Source: Kordiimonas aquimaris (GTDB taxonomy: Bacteria > Pseudomonadota > Alphaproteobacteria > Sphingomonadales > Kordiimonadaceae). Taken from it: a stretch of 64,000 bases of DNA. Under the pieces are notes generated by a model that saw nothing but the letters and a program-made list of their open reading frames with translations, was not told the DNA's origin and did no database searches. Both the position numbers and the translations under genes were made by a program. Positions 26,387-36,171 of this stretch are shown here, piece by piece; positions within the stretch are counted from its first letter, which is position 1, and each line of letters starts with the position of its first letter. The stretch lies in contig NZ_JAOBPO010000001.1 in assembly GCF_025574485.1 (NCBI RefSeq), forward strand, positions 565,501 to 629,500. The letters are read 5' to 3'.

Positions 26387-27718
26387 ATGCTTAAGCTTTT
26401 TAAAGATCGCAATTTCTTCACGTTCTGGATCGGAGAGTTCATCTCTGTGATAGGTGATCATATCAGTTTGATTGCCTTTCCGTTTCTCGTGTTGCAAATG
26501 ACAGGCAGTCCCGCGCTAACGGCTTTTGTTTTTGCGGCGCAAGGTTTGCCGCGCGCGGTCATGATGCTGGTTGGTGGTGCAGTGGTCGACCGTACGAGCC
26601 CAAGGCTTGTTATGATTTTGTCAAATCTTGCGCGCTGTGTGCTTGTTATGCTGCTTGCCTATTTGGTTCATGTTGATCAAGTCAGCATACAGATCATTTT
26701 TATTATCGCACTGTTGTTTGGTTTAGCGGATGCCTTCTTTTACCCAGCCAGTACATCAATGGTGCCAACAATTGTAGCCAAAGATAATTTGAAAGAAGGT
26801 AATGCCATTATCCAAAGCTCCATTTTTGTGGGGGTTATTATTGGCCCTGCGATCGCGGGGCTTGTCATTGCGGGGCATGTAACCACGCTAGGGCATGATG
26901 TTGGTTTGGAGGCGGCAACGTATCAATCTAATCGACCTGGTTTTGCGCGTGCCTTTTTTATTGATGGCCTAACGTTTGCGATGTCGTTCATTACATTATT
27001 GTTTGTAAAGGCACGTTCTTTGTCGGCGGCAGATGACGAAGCCGAAACCGGAAAAGAAAGTGCTACAAGCGTTTTAGCTGAAGTCAAAGAGGCAGTGCGG
27101 TGGGTGTGGTCTGTTCCGGCCCTTAGACTGGGTTTCATTGGTATAGCGATATTGGAATTTTTCTTCCAAACGCCTATTTTTGTCGGTCTTCCAGCGCTTG
27201 CGAAAACACGCTTTCTTGAACCTGCATACGTATATGGTTTGATTATCGCCGCCTACGGTGTAGGGGCTGTTCTCGGTTCTGTGGTCGGCGGTGCCACCAA
27301 AGGGCCCAAGCCTGAAAACCTTGTACAGATCATGTTCTTTATTTTTATCGGATCAGGTGCCGCCATTGGCTTGATGGTCATATATCCACCTTATTGGTTT
27401 GCCATGACGTTGTTTCTTTTTTCAGGGTTTGCGGACAGTTATATCTGGGTGCACTTCACAACACTTGTACAAAAGGCCACGCCTGAGAAGCTGCTTGGCC
27501 GTGTAATGAGTATTTTCATGTTTATGTCGGTTGGGTTGATACCGATTGCCAGCATTATTATGGGGATTGCGTTTGAATGGAATTTGGAAGCATCGCTTAT
27601 GATTGCATCTATAATAATTGTAGTTAGCTGCCTTGTGGCGGCCATGCACCCTGACAGCAAAAAAGTTCCTATAGTTGACTTGCAATCAGACAAAGGTGAT
27701 GCAGGAGTAAATGCCTGA
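26387..27718 (+). CDS. MFS transporter, EntS/macrolide-efflux type
   Basis: A 443-residue protein with 12 predicted helices. The N-terminal FWIGEFISVIGDHI and VGGAVVDRTSPRLVM segments, and FYPASTSMVPTIV, match the MFS_3 group (exporters such as EntS and macrolide-efflux pumps). Substrate is unknown. ATG 26387 is preferred to GTG 26378. The stop shares one base with the start of the RNA methyltransferase gene. Confidence 0.85.
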   Translation: MLKLFKDRNFFTFWIGEFISVIGDHISLIAFPFLVLQMTGSPALTAFVFAAQGLPRAVMMLVGGAVVDRTSPRLVMILSNLARCVLVMLLAYLVHVDQVSIQIIFIIALLFGLADAFFYPASTSMVPTIVAKDNLKEGNAIIQSSIFVGVIIGPAIAGLVIAGHVTTLGHDVGLEAATYQSNRPGFARAFFIDGLTFAMSFITLLFVKARSLSAADDEAETGKESATSVLAEVKEAVRWVWSVPALRLGFIGIAILEFFFQTPIFVGLPALAKTRFLEPAYVYGLIIAAYGVGAVLGSVVGGATKGPKPENLVQIMFFIFIGSGAAIGLMVIYPPYWFAMTLFLFSGFADSYIWVHFTTLVQKATPEKLLGRVMSIFMFMSVGLIPIASIIMGIAFEWNLEASLMIASIIIVVSCLVAAMHPDSKKVPIVDLQSDKGDAGVNA

Positions 27719-28329
27719 TGCGCGGTTATTTTGCCATTGGAATTGATCAGGCATCCAAGGCAGGGAATGTTGGCAACCTGATGCGCACGGCTCATGCCTT
27801 CGGTGCCAGTTTTGTTTTTGCAATTAACCCCAAGGTTGTCAGCCATACAGGTGAGCTGGTGACCAAGGATTTCGTTGATACCAGCAAAAGCCATCTGCAA
27901 ATGCCGTTCTTTAATTATATGAGTGCTGCTGATCTGGATGTGCCTCAGGGGTGTAAAGTTGTTGGTATCGAGTTAACAGAGGATGCTGTTGAATTGCCCA
28001 GTTTCAAGCATCCAACACAGGCTATTTATGTGCTCGGTGGTGAACGCTCCAGTTTAAGCTCTGACATGTTGGCGCGCTGTGACCTGACAATCAAAATACC
28101 GACAAAGTTCAGCCTTAACGTTGCGACAGCTGGCGCGATTGTTATGTATGATAGACATCGACTGCTTGGTGGATACCCTGACCGGCCATTGATGACAGGC
28201 ACTAAACCTGAACCAAGGCCTACACATGTTCATGGGCCAGTGCGTAATCGCCGAGACAGCAAAGCCAAACGTGTTGCCCGCGAGGCAAAACGGGTTGGTA
28301 TATTGCCACGAACACCTAAAGGTGGTTAA
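27718..28329 (+). CDS. TrmH/SpoU family RNA methyltransferase
   Basis: A 203-residue SPOUT protein. Motif 1 is GNVGNLMRTAHAFGA, motif 2 is YVLGGERSSLS and motif 3 is IPTKFSLNVATAGAIVMYDR, forming the trefoil-knot SAM site. It likely 2'-O-methylates tRNA or rRNA; the exact target cannot be read from sequence. A basic C-terminal tail (RDSKAKRVAREAKR) could contact RNA. Start overlaps the MFS stop (TGATG). Confidence 0.9.
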   Translation: MRGYFAIGIDQASKAGNVGNLMRTAHAFGASFVFAINPKVVSHTGELVTKDFVDTSKSHLQMPFFNYMSAADLDVPQGCKVVGIELTEDAVELPSFKHPTQAIYVLGGERSSLSSDMLARCDLTIKIPTKFSLNVATAGAIVMYDRHRLLGGYPDRPLMTGTKPEPRPTHVHGPVRNRRDSKAKRVAREAKRVGILPRTPKGG

Positions 28330-28399
28330 GTTTGATACGCGCGTGTGCTAACCACTACGGTGTAAACGCGGCAGGATTGAAGACGGAGAGTTTTGAGAA

Positions 28400-28927
28400 A
28401 TGAAATCTGGTTTTTTAACACTGACACTTAGCTTGTGTGCCATGCTTATGAGCATTGCTGCTGAGGCCCAAAATGAAAAACGTCGTCATTTGGGTGCATA
28501 CCGCGATTGGGACGCTTTTGTGTATACATACCCCGGCGGTAAAAAAACCTGCCATATGATTTCAAGTCCCAAGTCATCTCAGATTAGTCGCCAAGGCGCA
28601 CGACGCGGCGATATATATGCCATGGTTTCTCATCGGCCAGAATATGGTGTGAAAGGCGAGGTAAACATCATCATGGGTTATCCGCTACGCCAAGGTTCAG
28701 ACGCGGTTGTGCGCGTTGATGGCCGCAAGCGATTTGAATTTTTTACTGAAGGTTCGGGTGCGTGGGCATATGACCCCAAGGATGATGCTGCTGCTGTTGC
28801 AGCGATGCGTGCTGGTAGCCGGATGGTGGTTAATGGTTCCAGCCAGCGCGGCACCAACACAACAGATACATACAGCCTGTCCGGTTTTACCGCGGCATAC
28901 AATGCCATCACTGCGGCTTGCAGGTGA
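28400..28927 (+). CDS. IalB family invasion-associated protein
   Basis: A 175-residue secreted protein with a signal peptide (LTLTLSLCAMLMSIAAEA). The mature part fits the IalB (invasion associated locus B) family of alphaproteobacteria: YRDWDAFVYT, KTCHMISSPK, then a C-terminal GFTAAYNAITAAC with a second Cys that may pair with the first. IalB proteins are exported and their biochemical role is unclear. It stands alone, after the RNA methyltransferase gene. Confidence 0.8.
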   Translation: MKSGFLTLTLSLCAMLMSIAAEAQNEKRRHLGAYRDWDAFVYTYPGGKKTCHMISSPKSSQISRQGARRGDIYAMVSHRPEYGVKGEVNIIMGYPLRQGSDAVVRVDGRKRFEFFTEGSGAWAYDPKDDAAAVAAMRAGSRMVVNGSSQRGTNTTDTYSLSGFTAAYNAITAACR

Positions 28928-29006
28928 TTTACTTTAGGCTTTATACTAGAAAATAGTGGTCTAGTTTGTGGTTGGATAAGATATTCCGCATGTTACGCTG
29001 GGTATT

Positions 29007-29954
29007 ATGAAAACAGATCAGCATAAACAAGAAGATGTTCAGGATTATCAGGCCATCCTTGAGAGTATAGAGGAAGCCGTGCAGCCCTGCTTTGGTAAAG
29101 GTAGAGTTGCGAATTATATCCCAGCACTTGGACAAGTATCACCTAACAAGTTTGGTATGACTGTTCGTACCGCACGCGGCGAGTGCTTCAGTGTAGGGGA
29201 TGCAAATGAGCCCTTTTCTATTCAAAGTATTTCCAAACTTTTTGTGCTGCAATTGGTCATGTCTCAACTTGGTGACGTGGTATGGGAGCGTGTTGGTAAG
29301 GAACCATCTGGAGATCGTTTTAACAGCCTGATGAAGCTTGAGCTCGAACATGGTGTGCCGCGCAATCCATTCATTAATGCGGGTGCGCTGGCAACTCTTG
29401 ATTTGTTAATGAGTTTGAGCGGCGACACCCGAGAACGCATCCTTAATTATATGCGATACTTGGGGCTAAATAAAACGATTAGCTCTAATGCTACCGTTGT
29501 AAATTCTGAACTTGAGCACGCCCATATTAACCGCGCCATGATTCATCTTATGAAAACATACGGCTGTATTGACAGTGACCCGGAAGAGTTGATCGCGACA
29601 TATTGTTATCAGTGTGCACTGGAGATGAGTTGTATGGACTTGGCTACGGCTGGGTTGCCGCTGGCAATGGATGGCTATTCACCGTTGCACGGCGATACGG
29701 TTTTGTCCGGCAAGCAAAACAAGCGTATCAATGCGGTTATGTTAACATGCGGTATGTACGACAGTGTTGGAAGTTTTGCGTATCGTGTTGGATTACCTGC
29801 AAAAAGTGGTGTTGGCGGTGGTATTCTGGCCGTTGTACCTGGTGAATTAAGTGTGGCTGTATGGTCCCCGGAGTTAGATAAGTCTGGCAATTCTTATGTA
29901 GGCACCGCCGCGCTTGAAATGTTTACCAGTATGACACACGCCAGCATTTTCTAG
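29007..29954 (+). CDS. glsA: Glutaminase
   Basis: A 315-residue glutaminase of the serine-dependent beta-lactamase-like fold. The catalytic pair is in FSIQSISKLF (SxxK), followed by NPFINAGALAT, CYQCALEMSCMDLATAGLPLA and KSGVGGGILAVVPG. It converts glutamine to glutamate and ammonia in the cytoplasm. Length matches GlsA2-type enzymes (about 308). It is convergent with the metallo-beta-lactamase gene. Confidence 0.95.
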   Translation: MKTDQHKQEDVQDYQAILESIEEAVQPCFGKGRVANYIPALGQVSPNKFGMTVRTARGECFSVGDANEPFSIQSISKLFVLQLVMSQLGDVVWERVGKEPSGDRFNSLMKLELEHGVPRNPFINAGALATLDLLMSLSGDTRERILNYMRYLGLNKTISSNATVVNSELEHAHINRAMIHLMKTYGCIDSDPEELIATYCYQCALEMSCMDLATAGLPLAMDGYSPLHGDTVLSGKQNKRINAVMLTCGMYDSVGSFAYRVGLPAKSGVGGGILAVVPGELSVAVWSPELDKSGNSYVGTAALEMFTSMTHASIF

Positions 29955-30061
29955 ACGGTATAGCTGGTAGAGCTATATAATCCCTCGTGCTAACAAATTG
30001 ATATTTGCGGCATATTAAGTCACGCTATTAATGCGGCCTGTTGTTGAGCCCGAACACTGGT

Positions 30062-30973
30062 TTATTTTGAATTCGTTTTCTCTGCTGTGGCCTGAGCGAG
30101 CGACTGTTCAAAAGCTTGGCTTAGATTTTCCATGAATTTGGGGAAGTCTTCAGGGTCAACGAAGGCGAGCGGGTCGCCGCTCTTCTGTTTTTCGCGTTTA
30201 GCATCCATATCAAAAAAGAATGGATGATTAACCAACATCACATCTGGTTGCCATGCTGCGGTTTTCTCGAACGTCCGGCGATAATCATCAACGATACCGG
30301 CATATTGTTCTGGTACTAGTGTGTTGCCAGCGACGGTTGCTCCGCAGAAGAACAATACTTCATATGAAACTTCAGCTTCAACGATGTTTGTGGTCCACGA
30401 TGTGCACCCGCGTGTGTGACCAGGTGTAAGACTTGTTTTGAGTGCGATATCGCCGAGTGTGACCAGGTCGCCGTCATTGATAATTTCATCAACTTCAACC
30501 GGAGGGGCGCTGTAATTAATATTATCTTCATAGCCAAGATAGAAGCCCCCCTCCAAAGCGGAGCGGTCGCCTGTGCTCGCTAGTAACTTTGCGCCACTCA
30601 TTTCTTTCAAGTCACGCAAACCGCCGGAGTGATCAAAGTGTGCATGTGAATTCAACAGTATTTTTACGTCTTTAATATTGAAACCAAGTGCGGTGATGTT
30701 TCCTGCAATAATGGGTGCGTTTTGTGGCAAGCCACCATCAATCAAGATATGCCCTTCACTTGATGAAATCAGAAAGCTTGATAAACCTTTTGTTCCGACA
30801 AAATAGATGTTGCCGATGATACGAAATGGCTCTGTGTTTTCTACCCAGGATGGGTTGGCGTCGCCCCATTGATCCCAAGGTGTTGTGGCAGATTCACCGT
30901 TTTGAATACTCAAAACGTTCGAGCTACAGATGATGGCAAGGAAAACGCTGAATATGCTGTGTGATTTTATCAT
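30062..30973 (-). CDS. Subclass B3 metallo-beta-lactamase-like protein
   Basis: This 303-residue secreted protein has a signal peptide and all B3 metal ligands: His110, His112, Asp114, His115 (SHAHFDHSGG), His186 (TPGHTRGCTSW) and His250 (VNHPFFF). The DYRRTF segment and CTSW are typical of B3 enzymes such as L1 and FEZ. True beta-lactam hydrolysis is likely but not proven; some B3-like proteins are lactonases. A possible promoter for it lies at 31016 to 30988 (TTCAAA, 17 bp, TATAAC on the minus strand), leaving a very short leader with no clear ribosome site. Confidence 0.85.
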   Translation of the reverse strand: MIKSHSIFSVFLAIICSSNVLSIQNGESATTPWDQWGDANPSWVENTEPFRIIGNIYFVGTKGLSSFLISSSEGHILIDGGLPQNAPIIAGNITALGFNIKDVKILLNSHAHFDHSGGLRDLKEMSGAKLLASTGDRSALEGGFYLGYEDNINYSAPPVEVDEIINDGDLVTLGDIALKTSLTPGHTRGCTSWTTNIVEAEVSYEVLFFCGATVAGNTLVPEQYAGIVDDYRRTFEKTAAWQPDVMLVNHPFFFDMDAKREKQKSGDPLAFVDPEDFPKFMENLSQAFEQSLAQATAEKTNSK

Positions 30974-31196
30974 GGGAAATATTGTCCGTTATAATAGCTA
31001 CAAAGAGAATTTTGAATATAAGTATATCGCCAAAATGACTGCATCAAGGCAATGTGTCACCCTTTTGTTCTGCTTTACAAGGCACCCTGTTTCTGCGTAT
31101 AAGCCGCGCCATCAGTAACCGCTCGATTTGTGGAACGCAAACGAGCCTTAAACGCCCTGGCGCAAATAATATTTGCAAAAGGCAAGGTGAATTATC

Positions 31197-32423
31197 ATGC
31201 AAGTGACCCCAACCGGTGAACCCGTTGTTGTATCTCCGCGCGCTAACCCTGACGCGGTTGATGGCCGCCTTAATATTCTTGGTCTTGATCGTATCGAGCT
31301 TAAGGACGCTATTGCCAATATAGGTGTGCCCGAAAAGCAGGTGAAAATGCGCACCAGCCAAGTATGGCACTGGGTGTATCACCGCGGTGTATCCAGTTTT
31401 GACGATATGCTGAATGTTTCAAAAGATGTGCGCGCCAAGCTTGCAGCGCATTTTATTATTGAACGCCCAGAGATTGTTGAAGCACAATATTCGGAGGACG
31501 GTACGCGTAAATATCTTATCCGTTTCGCTGATGGTAACGAGGCTGAGGCGGTATATATTCCCGAGGAAGATCGAGGCACGCTGTGTATCTCAAGTCAAGT
31601 TGGCTGTACCTTGAATTGCAAATTCTGTCACACAGGCACCATGCGTCTTGTGCGCAACCTGACCGCTGCTGAAATTGTGGCGCAGTTGATGATCGCACGC
31701 GATGATTTGGGCGAATGGGAAAACCCGACCGAAGGACGCCGCGTAACCAATATCGTGATGATGGGCATGGGTGAACCGCTTTATAACTTTGATAATGTGA
31801 AGAAGGCACTTGAAATTGTGATGGACGAGGAAGGCATTCAATTGTCGCGTCGTCGTATTACGCTTTCCACGTCTGGTGTTGTGCCGCACATGGAGCGGGC
31901 TGGCAAAGAGATCGGAGTTAATCTTGCGGTGTCATTGCATGCAGTGCGCGATGATGCACGCACAGAGATTATGCCAATTAACAAAAAATATAACTTACAT
32001 GAAGTACTGCAGGCCTGTGCAAATTACCCGGGTGCGCACAATGCGCGGCGTATTACGTTTGAGTATGCCATGCTGAAAGGCGTGAACGATAGCGACAAAG
32101 ATGCGCGCGAACTGGTGCAGCTTATCCGCCGTTATAAATTGCCTGCTAAAGTTAACCTTATACCGTTCAACCCATGGCCAGGTACAGACTATGAATGTAG
32201 TGAATGGGATCAGATCCAGCGCTTTTCAGACATCGTTTATGAAGGTGGTATATCAGCTCCAATTCGTACCCCGCGCGGGCGTGATATTATGGCGGCGTGT
32301 GGTCAGCTTAAATCAGCATCTGAGAAAAAGTCCAAAGCAGAATTACTGCGCGAGCAAGCGGCGGCAGCCGGAGCAGGTAGTGGTGTGGATGAGGTGCATC
32401 ACACATCCACTGGGCTAACGTAA
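31197..32423 (+). CDS. rlmN: 23S rRNA/tRNA A2503/A37 methyltransferase RlmN
   Basis: A 408-residue radical-SAM enzyme. The cluster motif is [11 protein letters not shown] (CxxxCxxC), and the C-terminal Cys of IMAACGQL is the methyl-carrying residue of the family. [16 protein letters not shown] and [13 protein letters not shown] fit RlmN. AAGGTGA 6 nt before the ATG gives the start. It adds a methyl to C2 of adenine 2503 in 23S rRNA and of A37 in some tRNAs. Confidence 0.96.
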   Translation: MQVTPTGEPVVVSPRANPDAVDGRLNILGLDRIELKDAIANIGVPEKQVKMRTSQVWHWVYHRGVSSFDDMLNVSKDVRAKLAAHFIIERPEIVEAQYSEDGTRKYLIRFADGNEAEAVYIPEEDRGTLCISSQVGCTLNCKFCHTGTMRLVRNLTAAEIVAQLMIARDDLGEWENPTEGRRVTNIVMMGMGEPLYNFDNVKKALEIVMDEEGIQLSRRRITLSTSGVVPHMERAGKEIGVNLAVSLHAVRDDARTEIMPINKKYNLHEVLQACANYPGAHNARRITFEYAMLKGVNDSDKDARELVQLIRRYKLPAKVNLIPFNPWPGTDYECSEWDQIQRFSDIVYEGGISAPIRTPRGRDIMAACGQLKSASEKKSKAELLREQAAAAGAGSGVDEVHHTSTGLT

Positions 32424-32427
32424 CCTG

Positions 32428-32847
32428 ATGGTGCGGATTAGATACATTGCTGTTTTCCTGCTCTTGTTTTTGACCTTAACTGGATGTGGGCAGCAACTTG
32501 ATCCGTTTACAATGCATGTCGAAGATGACAATGAAACAGCGCTTCAAATTGACCTTATTGCTGTGAGCGATAATGCCGTTGGTGCAATGCTTCATTCTGC
32601 AGGAGGTGCAGGGTGGTTTAGCGATAAACAGGCTTTCTTAGCAGGTTACTCTGGCAATATTGCTGTTCGTCATTATGAACTGGTGCCTGGTTATGTAAGC
32701 GCCGAGATGCGCTGGCCTTCACTATCTGATGCCACGATGTTTATGATCGCCATAAATTATCCTGATCAACCTCGTTTTATGGCGATGGACGCATACAGCG
32801 TTCGGAAAATTATTGTTGGCAAATGCGGCATCGAAGTACAAACATGA
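32428..32847 (+). CDS. Hypothetical lipoprotein
   Basis: A 139-residue protein with a signal peptide and lipobox LTLTGC (Cys20). No family recognised. The mature part is mixed alpha/beta by eye with no motif. Its stop overlaps the GNAT gene start (ATGA), and it begins five bases after rlmN, so it is probably part of the rlmN transcript. Confidence 0.65.
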   Translation: MVRIRYIAVFLLLFLTLTGCGQQLDPFTMHVEDDNETALQIDLIAVSDNAVGAMLHSAGGAGWFSDKQAFLAGYSGNIAVRHYELVPGYVSAEMRWPSLSDATMFMIAINYPDQPRFMAMDAYSVRKIIVGKCGIEVQT

Positions 32848-33311
32848 CCGATTTAAGCCAAAAAAACACACCGGTTATACGCCCGTACCAAACGACAGAC
32901 CGCGAGAGTTGCCTTGCTGCACTCGACGCTAATACACCCGACTACTTTGCTCCACAAGAACGCGCTCTTTTTGAGAAATTTCTGGATGATATTCCGGGTA
33001 CATATTTAGTGGTGGAAGTGGCTAAAAAGGTTGTTGGTTGCGGTGGCTATATTCCTGTTCCAGATACAAATGATGTCCACACCAGTTGGGGGATGGTACA
33101 TCCTGATTATAAAGGTTACGGCCTTGGTAAAGGGTTATTGGAAGCCCGCTTAGACGCCGTTCGCTGTATGGGTGATGCAAAGCGTATTCGGGTGACAACC
33201 AGCCCCGCGACAGAATCGTTTTTCCTACCGTATGGATTTACCGTAACGCGCCGCGAGAAAGACGGTATTGTCTGTGGTATTGATCTCGTTGAAATGTGGC
33301 TGGAGCTATAG
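32844..33311 (+). CDS. GNAT family N-acetyltransferase
   Basis: A 155-residue protein with the GNAT core: IRPYQTTDRESC, VGCGGYIPVP, WGMVHPDYKGYGLGKGLLEARL (the acetyl-CoA Q/RxxGxG/A loop region) and FFLPYGFTVTRR. Substrate unknown. ATG 32844 overlaps the upstream lipoprotein stop. Confidence 0.85.
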   Translation: MTDLSQKNTPVIRPYQTTDRESCLAALDANTPDYFAPQERALFEKFLDDIPGTYLVVEVAKKVVGCGGYIPVPDTNDVHTSWGMVHPDYKGYGLGKGLLEARLDAVRCMGDAKRIRVTTSPATESFFLPYGFTVTRREKDGIVCGIDLVEMWLEL

Positions 33312-33316
33312 TCAAG

Positions 33317-33904
33317 CTAGCAGCGCGGGCCTGAAGCTTTATAAAGCTTTCGCTTATAATTCATTTCGTATGTTTGCACCCAATCATTGCTGCCCTTGAC
33401 GCGGCGAAAGACATCAGTTTGAAAACTATCCTGCGTGATGTTGTGTTGTACGGTCTTTACATCAAAGTCTTCTGTGCCTGAAAAGCCACCAAGTACAATT
33501 GTGTGCATTGCACTATCAATGTATTGAACTTCAAACCCACTCCATCGCTGTGCTGTGGCATTTAGAAAATGAGCGCGCCAAACACCTTTAGTTTCATCAT
33601 AAGCGCGTACGTCTGTGGAATAGAAGCCAGCAGCACGAAAGCACGTTTGTATTGTGCGTCCATCGGCTAAATAAAAAGCGGTAATGTCGGAGGTACCTTC
33701 AAGGGGTTTGCGCGTTCCGTTCGCATCAATGATGGTAATGGAAGACAGCCATTCCCCGCGTAGGAAATCGAATTGCCCGTATTCTGGCCTGGATAAATCC
33801 GGGCGACCATATAGATCTTCAGGGGTGTCTTGTGCCCATGTGGACCAGGCTATTAGTGTTAAAGAAAAAGCGCGAATTAACCGCGAAAGAAGACTAGTCA
33901 TCAT
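33317..33904 (-). CDS. Secreted DUF1579-like protein
   Basis: A 195-residue protein with a signal peptide ending near WAQD. FDFLRGEWLSSI, followed by many short strands and VQTYEMNYKRK, resembles the lipocalin/nitrobindin-like DUF1579 group. Function unknown. A perfect AAGCTTTATAAAGCTT lies inside its last codons. It is convergent with the GNAT gene. Confidence 0.6.
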   Translation of the reverse strand: MMTSLLSRLIRAFSLTLIAWSTWAQDTPEDLYGRPDLSRPEYGQFDFLRGEWLSSITIIDANGTRKPLEGTSDITAFYLADGRTIQTCFRAAGFYSTDVRAYDETKGVWRAHFLNATAQRWSGFEVQYIDSAMHTIVLGGFSGTEDFDVKTVQHNITQDSFQTDVFRRVKGSNDWVQTYEMNYKRKLYKASGPRC

Positions 33905-34112
33905 TACCTCCCCGAGAGCTTTATCAATTCTAGAGTCTGTGATGTGTTTTGCCTAATGCTCCTCGGCCCTAAGGGCTCGCCATTTATCCCATTGTGCAGC
34001 AGTAAATAGCGCTGAGAAGAGTCATTAAGGACTGATCAATCATCTGCGTGTAACATTTCCCCTTTGAAAAAAAGCTGATACTATTGTGTCAGGGAAATAT
34101 AGGGGGCGATGT

Positions 34113-35558
34113 ATGAAGTCTATTTTTAAGCCAGTTTTGCGCATGTCTGTTTGTTTGAGTGTTATGGTCACTTACGCTTTTTCAAGCGGCTATGCACAAG
34201 AAGACAGTCAACCATCGCCGCGTGCCGAAGTTTCGGAAACGCTGTCCCCCAAGCTTGAAAGCCTCTCATCCGAAGAACTGGATTTTCTGTTTAGTGATGA
34301 TGTTTTAGGCTTTGCAGAGCGTCACGACATATTGTTTGCACGCATTGAAGGTAAATCACCGGAAGCCATAGCTGCCTATGTACGCGCCATGATGCGTGTG
34401 GTGCAGGCATCAAAGTTTAACCCTGAAACAGATATGGCATCCATTCCGCTTAACACAGAGTCTGATGGTTTTAACGGCTGGAAAGTGCTGCGGCCTTCCG
34501 CGTTGGATACTCCGCGCGCACCGGGTCCGATTAATGTCAATCGTTACCTATACGCAGAGCCCAAACTTGGCATCCCAACTTTCATGAACATGCCTATTGC
34601 CATAACACCTGAAGACCTTGTCGCCGGTGAAGTAGAAGTGGCTATCATGGGTATTCCAATGGACATGGGTAGTGGTTACAGGGGTGCCGCATACGGCCCG
34701 CGCGCTGTGCGTACAGGCCCGATATATAAAGGCAATAGCTTTGTTGAACCGCCGCATATGCATACGATGGTGTCACCGACAAACGAGCTAACGATTGTTG
34801 ATTACGGTGATATCGCAGTTGACCAGCTTAGTACCGAACGTAGCCTTGAACATATTCGTAAAATGGTGCGTGATGTGGCTGCTGCCGGCACTATTCCCAT
34901 GATTGTAGGGGGTGATCATTCATTGATGTATCCAGACGCTGCGGGTGTTGTGGATGTGTACGGTGCAGGCAAGGTTGGCATTGTGCATTTTGATGCACAC
35001 TATGATGCTGGCAAGGGCGGTACACACCTGTTGTCGCATGGGAAGCCAGTGCAACGTTTATTTGAGGAAAAGCTGGTGCCGGGTAAAAACTTTATCCAGA
35101 TCGGCTTGCGTGGGTATTGGCCTGGCAAAAAAGGCTTTGAGTGGATGCAGGAAAACGGTTTGCGTTATCACACCATGGCCGAGATTGAGAAAGATGGCTG
35201 GGACGCTGTAATGGAGCGTGCCATGAAAGAAGTGCTGGAAGGGCCGGAGTATATCTATATTTCGTTTGATATCGATGTGCTTGACCCAGCTTATGCACCC
35301 GGAACTGGCACGCCTGAGCCTGGAGGCCTGACGACCCGTGAAGTGTTTCCAATTGTAAGGCGCTTGTGCGCTGAGAAGAATGTGGTGGGTTTTGAACTGG
35401 TTGAAGTAAACCCGCTTGTGGATCCGGGGTATACAACCTCGCAAAATGCGGACCGTATACTGCGTGAATGCCTGACCGGCATGGCGATGCGCAAAAATGG
35501 CCTGACTTCACCGCATTATCTTAGCCCGTTAACCATTGATCACGGACACGATAAATAA
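34113..35558 (+). CDS. Exported arginase/agmatinase-family ureohydrolase
   Basis: A 481-residue ureohydrolase with a signal peptide (MSVCLSVMVTYAFSSGYA) and a 140-residue N-terminal extension. The manganese ligands are His269 (GGDHS), Asp294, His296, Asp298 (FDAHYDA) and Asp386, Asp388 (SFDIDVLDP), and GTGTPEPGG is the family loop. Family members hydrolyse agmatine, arginine, guanidinobutyrate or similar guanidino compounds and are normally cytoplasmic. ATG 34113 follows GGGGGC; an upstream in-frame start would bury the signal peptide. Confidence 0.85.
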   Translation: MKSIFKPVLRMSVCLSVMVTYAFSSGYAQEDSQPSPRAEVSETLSPKLESLSSEELDFLFSDDVLGFAERHDILFARIEGKSPEAIAAYVRAMMRVVQASKFNPETDMASIPLNTESDGFNGWKVLRPSALDTPRAPGPINVNRYLYAEPKLGIPTFMNMPIAITPEDLVAGEVEVAIMGIPMDMGSGYRGAAYGPRAVRTGPIYKGNSFVEPPHMHTMVSPTNELTIVDYGDIAVDQLSTERSLEHIRKMVRDVAAAGTIPMIVGGDHSLMYPDAAGVVDVYGAGKVGIVHFDAHYDAGKGGTHLLSHGKPVQRLFEEKLVPGKNFIQIGLRGYWPGKKGFEWMQENGLRYHTMAEIEKDGWDAVMERAMKEVLEGPEYIYISFDIDVLDPAYAPGTGTPEPGGLTTREVFPIVRRLCAEKNVVGFELVEVNPLVDPGYTTSQNADRILRECLTGMAMRKNGLTSPHYLSPLTIDHGHDK

Positions 35559-35578
35559 CCTGGTGTGCGGTCTGGAAA

Positions 35579-36067
35579 TTATTTTTGCTCAAGAACGCTC
35601 TCTTGAAGGTGTGTCCATTTATTATTTGCGCTTTTGATATGACCCTGTTTGTCAAGTGACCAAAGGCCTTGAGCGAAGATGTTGGCATTAAGATAAAGCT
35701 GTCCGTCTTCAACTGCCCAATTGCGTGGGTTTATGTCAACTACATTGCCCTGTGACATGGCATAGGCACAGTAACCACCATAAGCAGGTAGATACTGTTC
35801 AGGGCTTGCCCTAAACGATTGCAGGTTTTCATCGGATGCAAAAAAGTAAGCTGTGCCATTATGTTCGGCGCGAATGTTTGCGCTGCCCGCGATAGCTTTT
35901 TGTTGGGTATGATAGGCGACAACATCATAGCCCATAACGCCGATGCCTGTTGGTGCATTCACGGTAGTGTCTGGCGTGATGTAGCTTTTGCCGCATGCGG
36001 TAAGCATCAGCAATGCACAGCATGCCAGCACTTTTTGCCATTTGACTAATATATTAAGTTTTAACAT
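35579..36067 (-). CDS. YHS domain lipoprotein
   Basis: A 162-residue protein with a lipobox LLMLTACG near residue 22 and a YHS-like domain (GIGVMGYDVVAYHT, AYFFASDENLQSFRASPEQYLPAYGGYCAYAMS). YHS domains are small metal-associated modules. ATG 36067 is preferred; two further starts lie upstream at 36079 and 36139. It lies downstream of the MerR/TipAS gene on the same strand. Confidence 0.75.
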   Translation of the reverse strand: MLKLNILVKWQKVLACCALLMLTACGKSYITPDTTVNAPTGIGVMGYDVVAYHTQQKAIAGSANIRAEHNGTAYFFASDENLQSFRASPEQYLPAYGGYCAYAMSQGNVVDINPRNWAVEDGQLYLNANIFAQGLWSLDKQGHIKSANNKWTHLQESVLEQK

Positions 36068-36171
36068 TTCTATCACCATCGCTTCAGTGCCTAGAATGCT
36101 AATATATAGTTTGCACCAAGCCACATAAACTATGGTCACTGTTCGGTGAGTGGCTTGGCGCTATTTTATGG

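Noticed and set aside
33334-33349. AAGCTTTATAAAGCTT perfect palindrome
   Set aside because: It lies in the last codons of the DUF1579-like gene and has no T-tract; more likely a chance coding sequence than a terminator.
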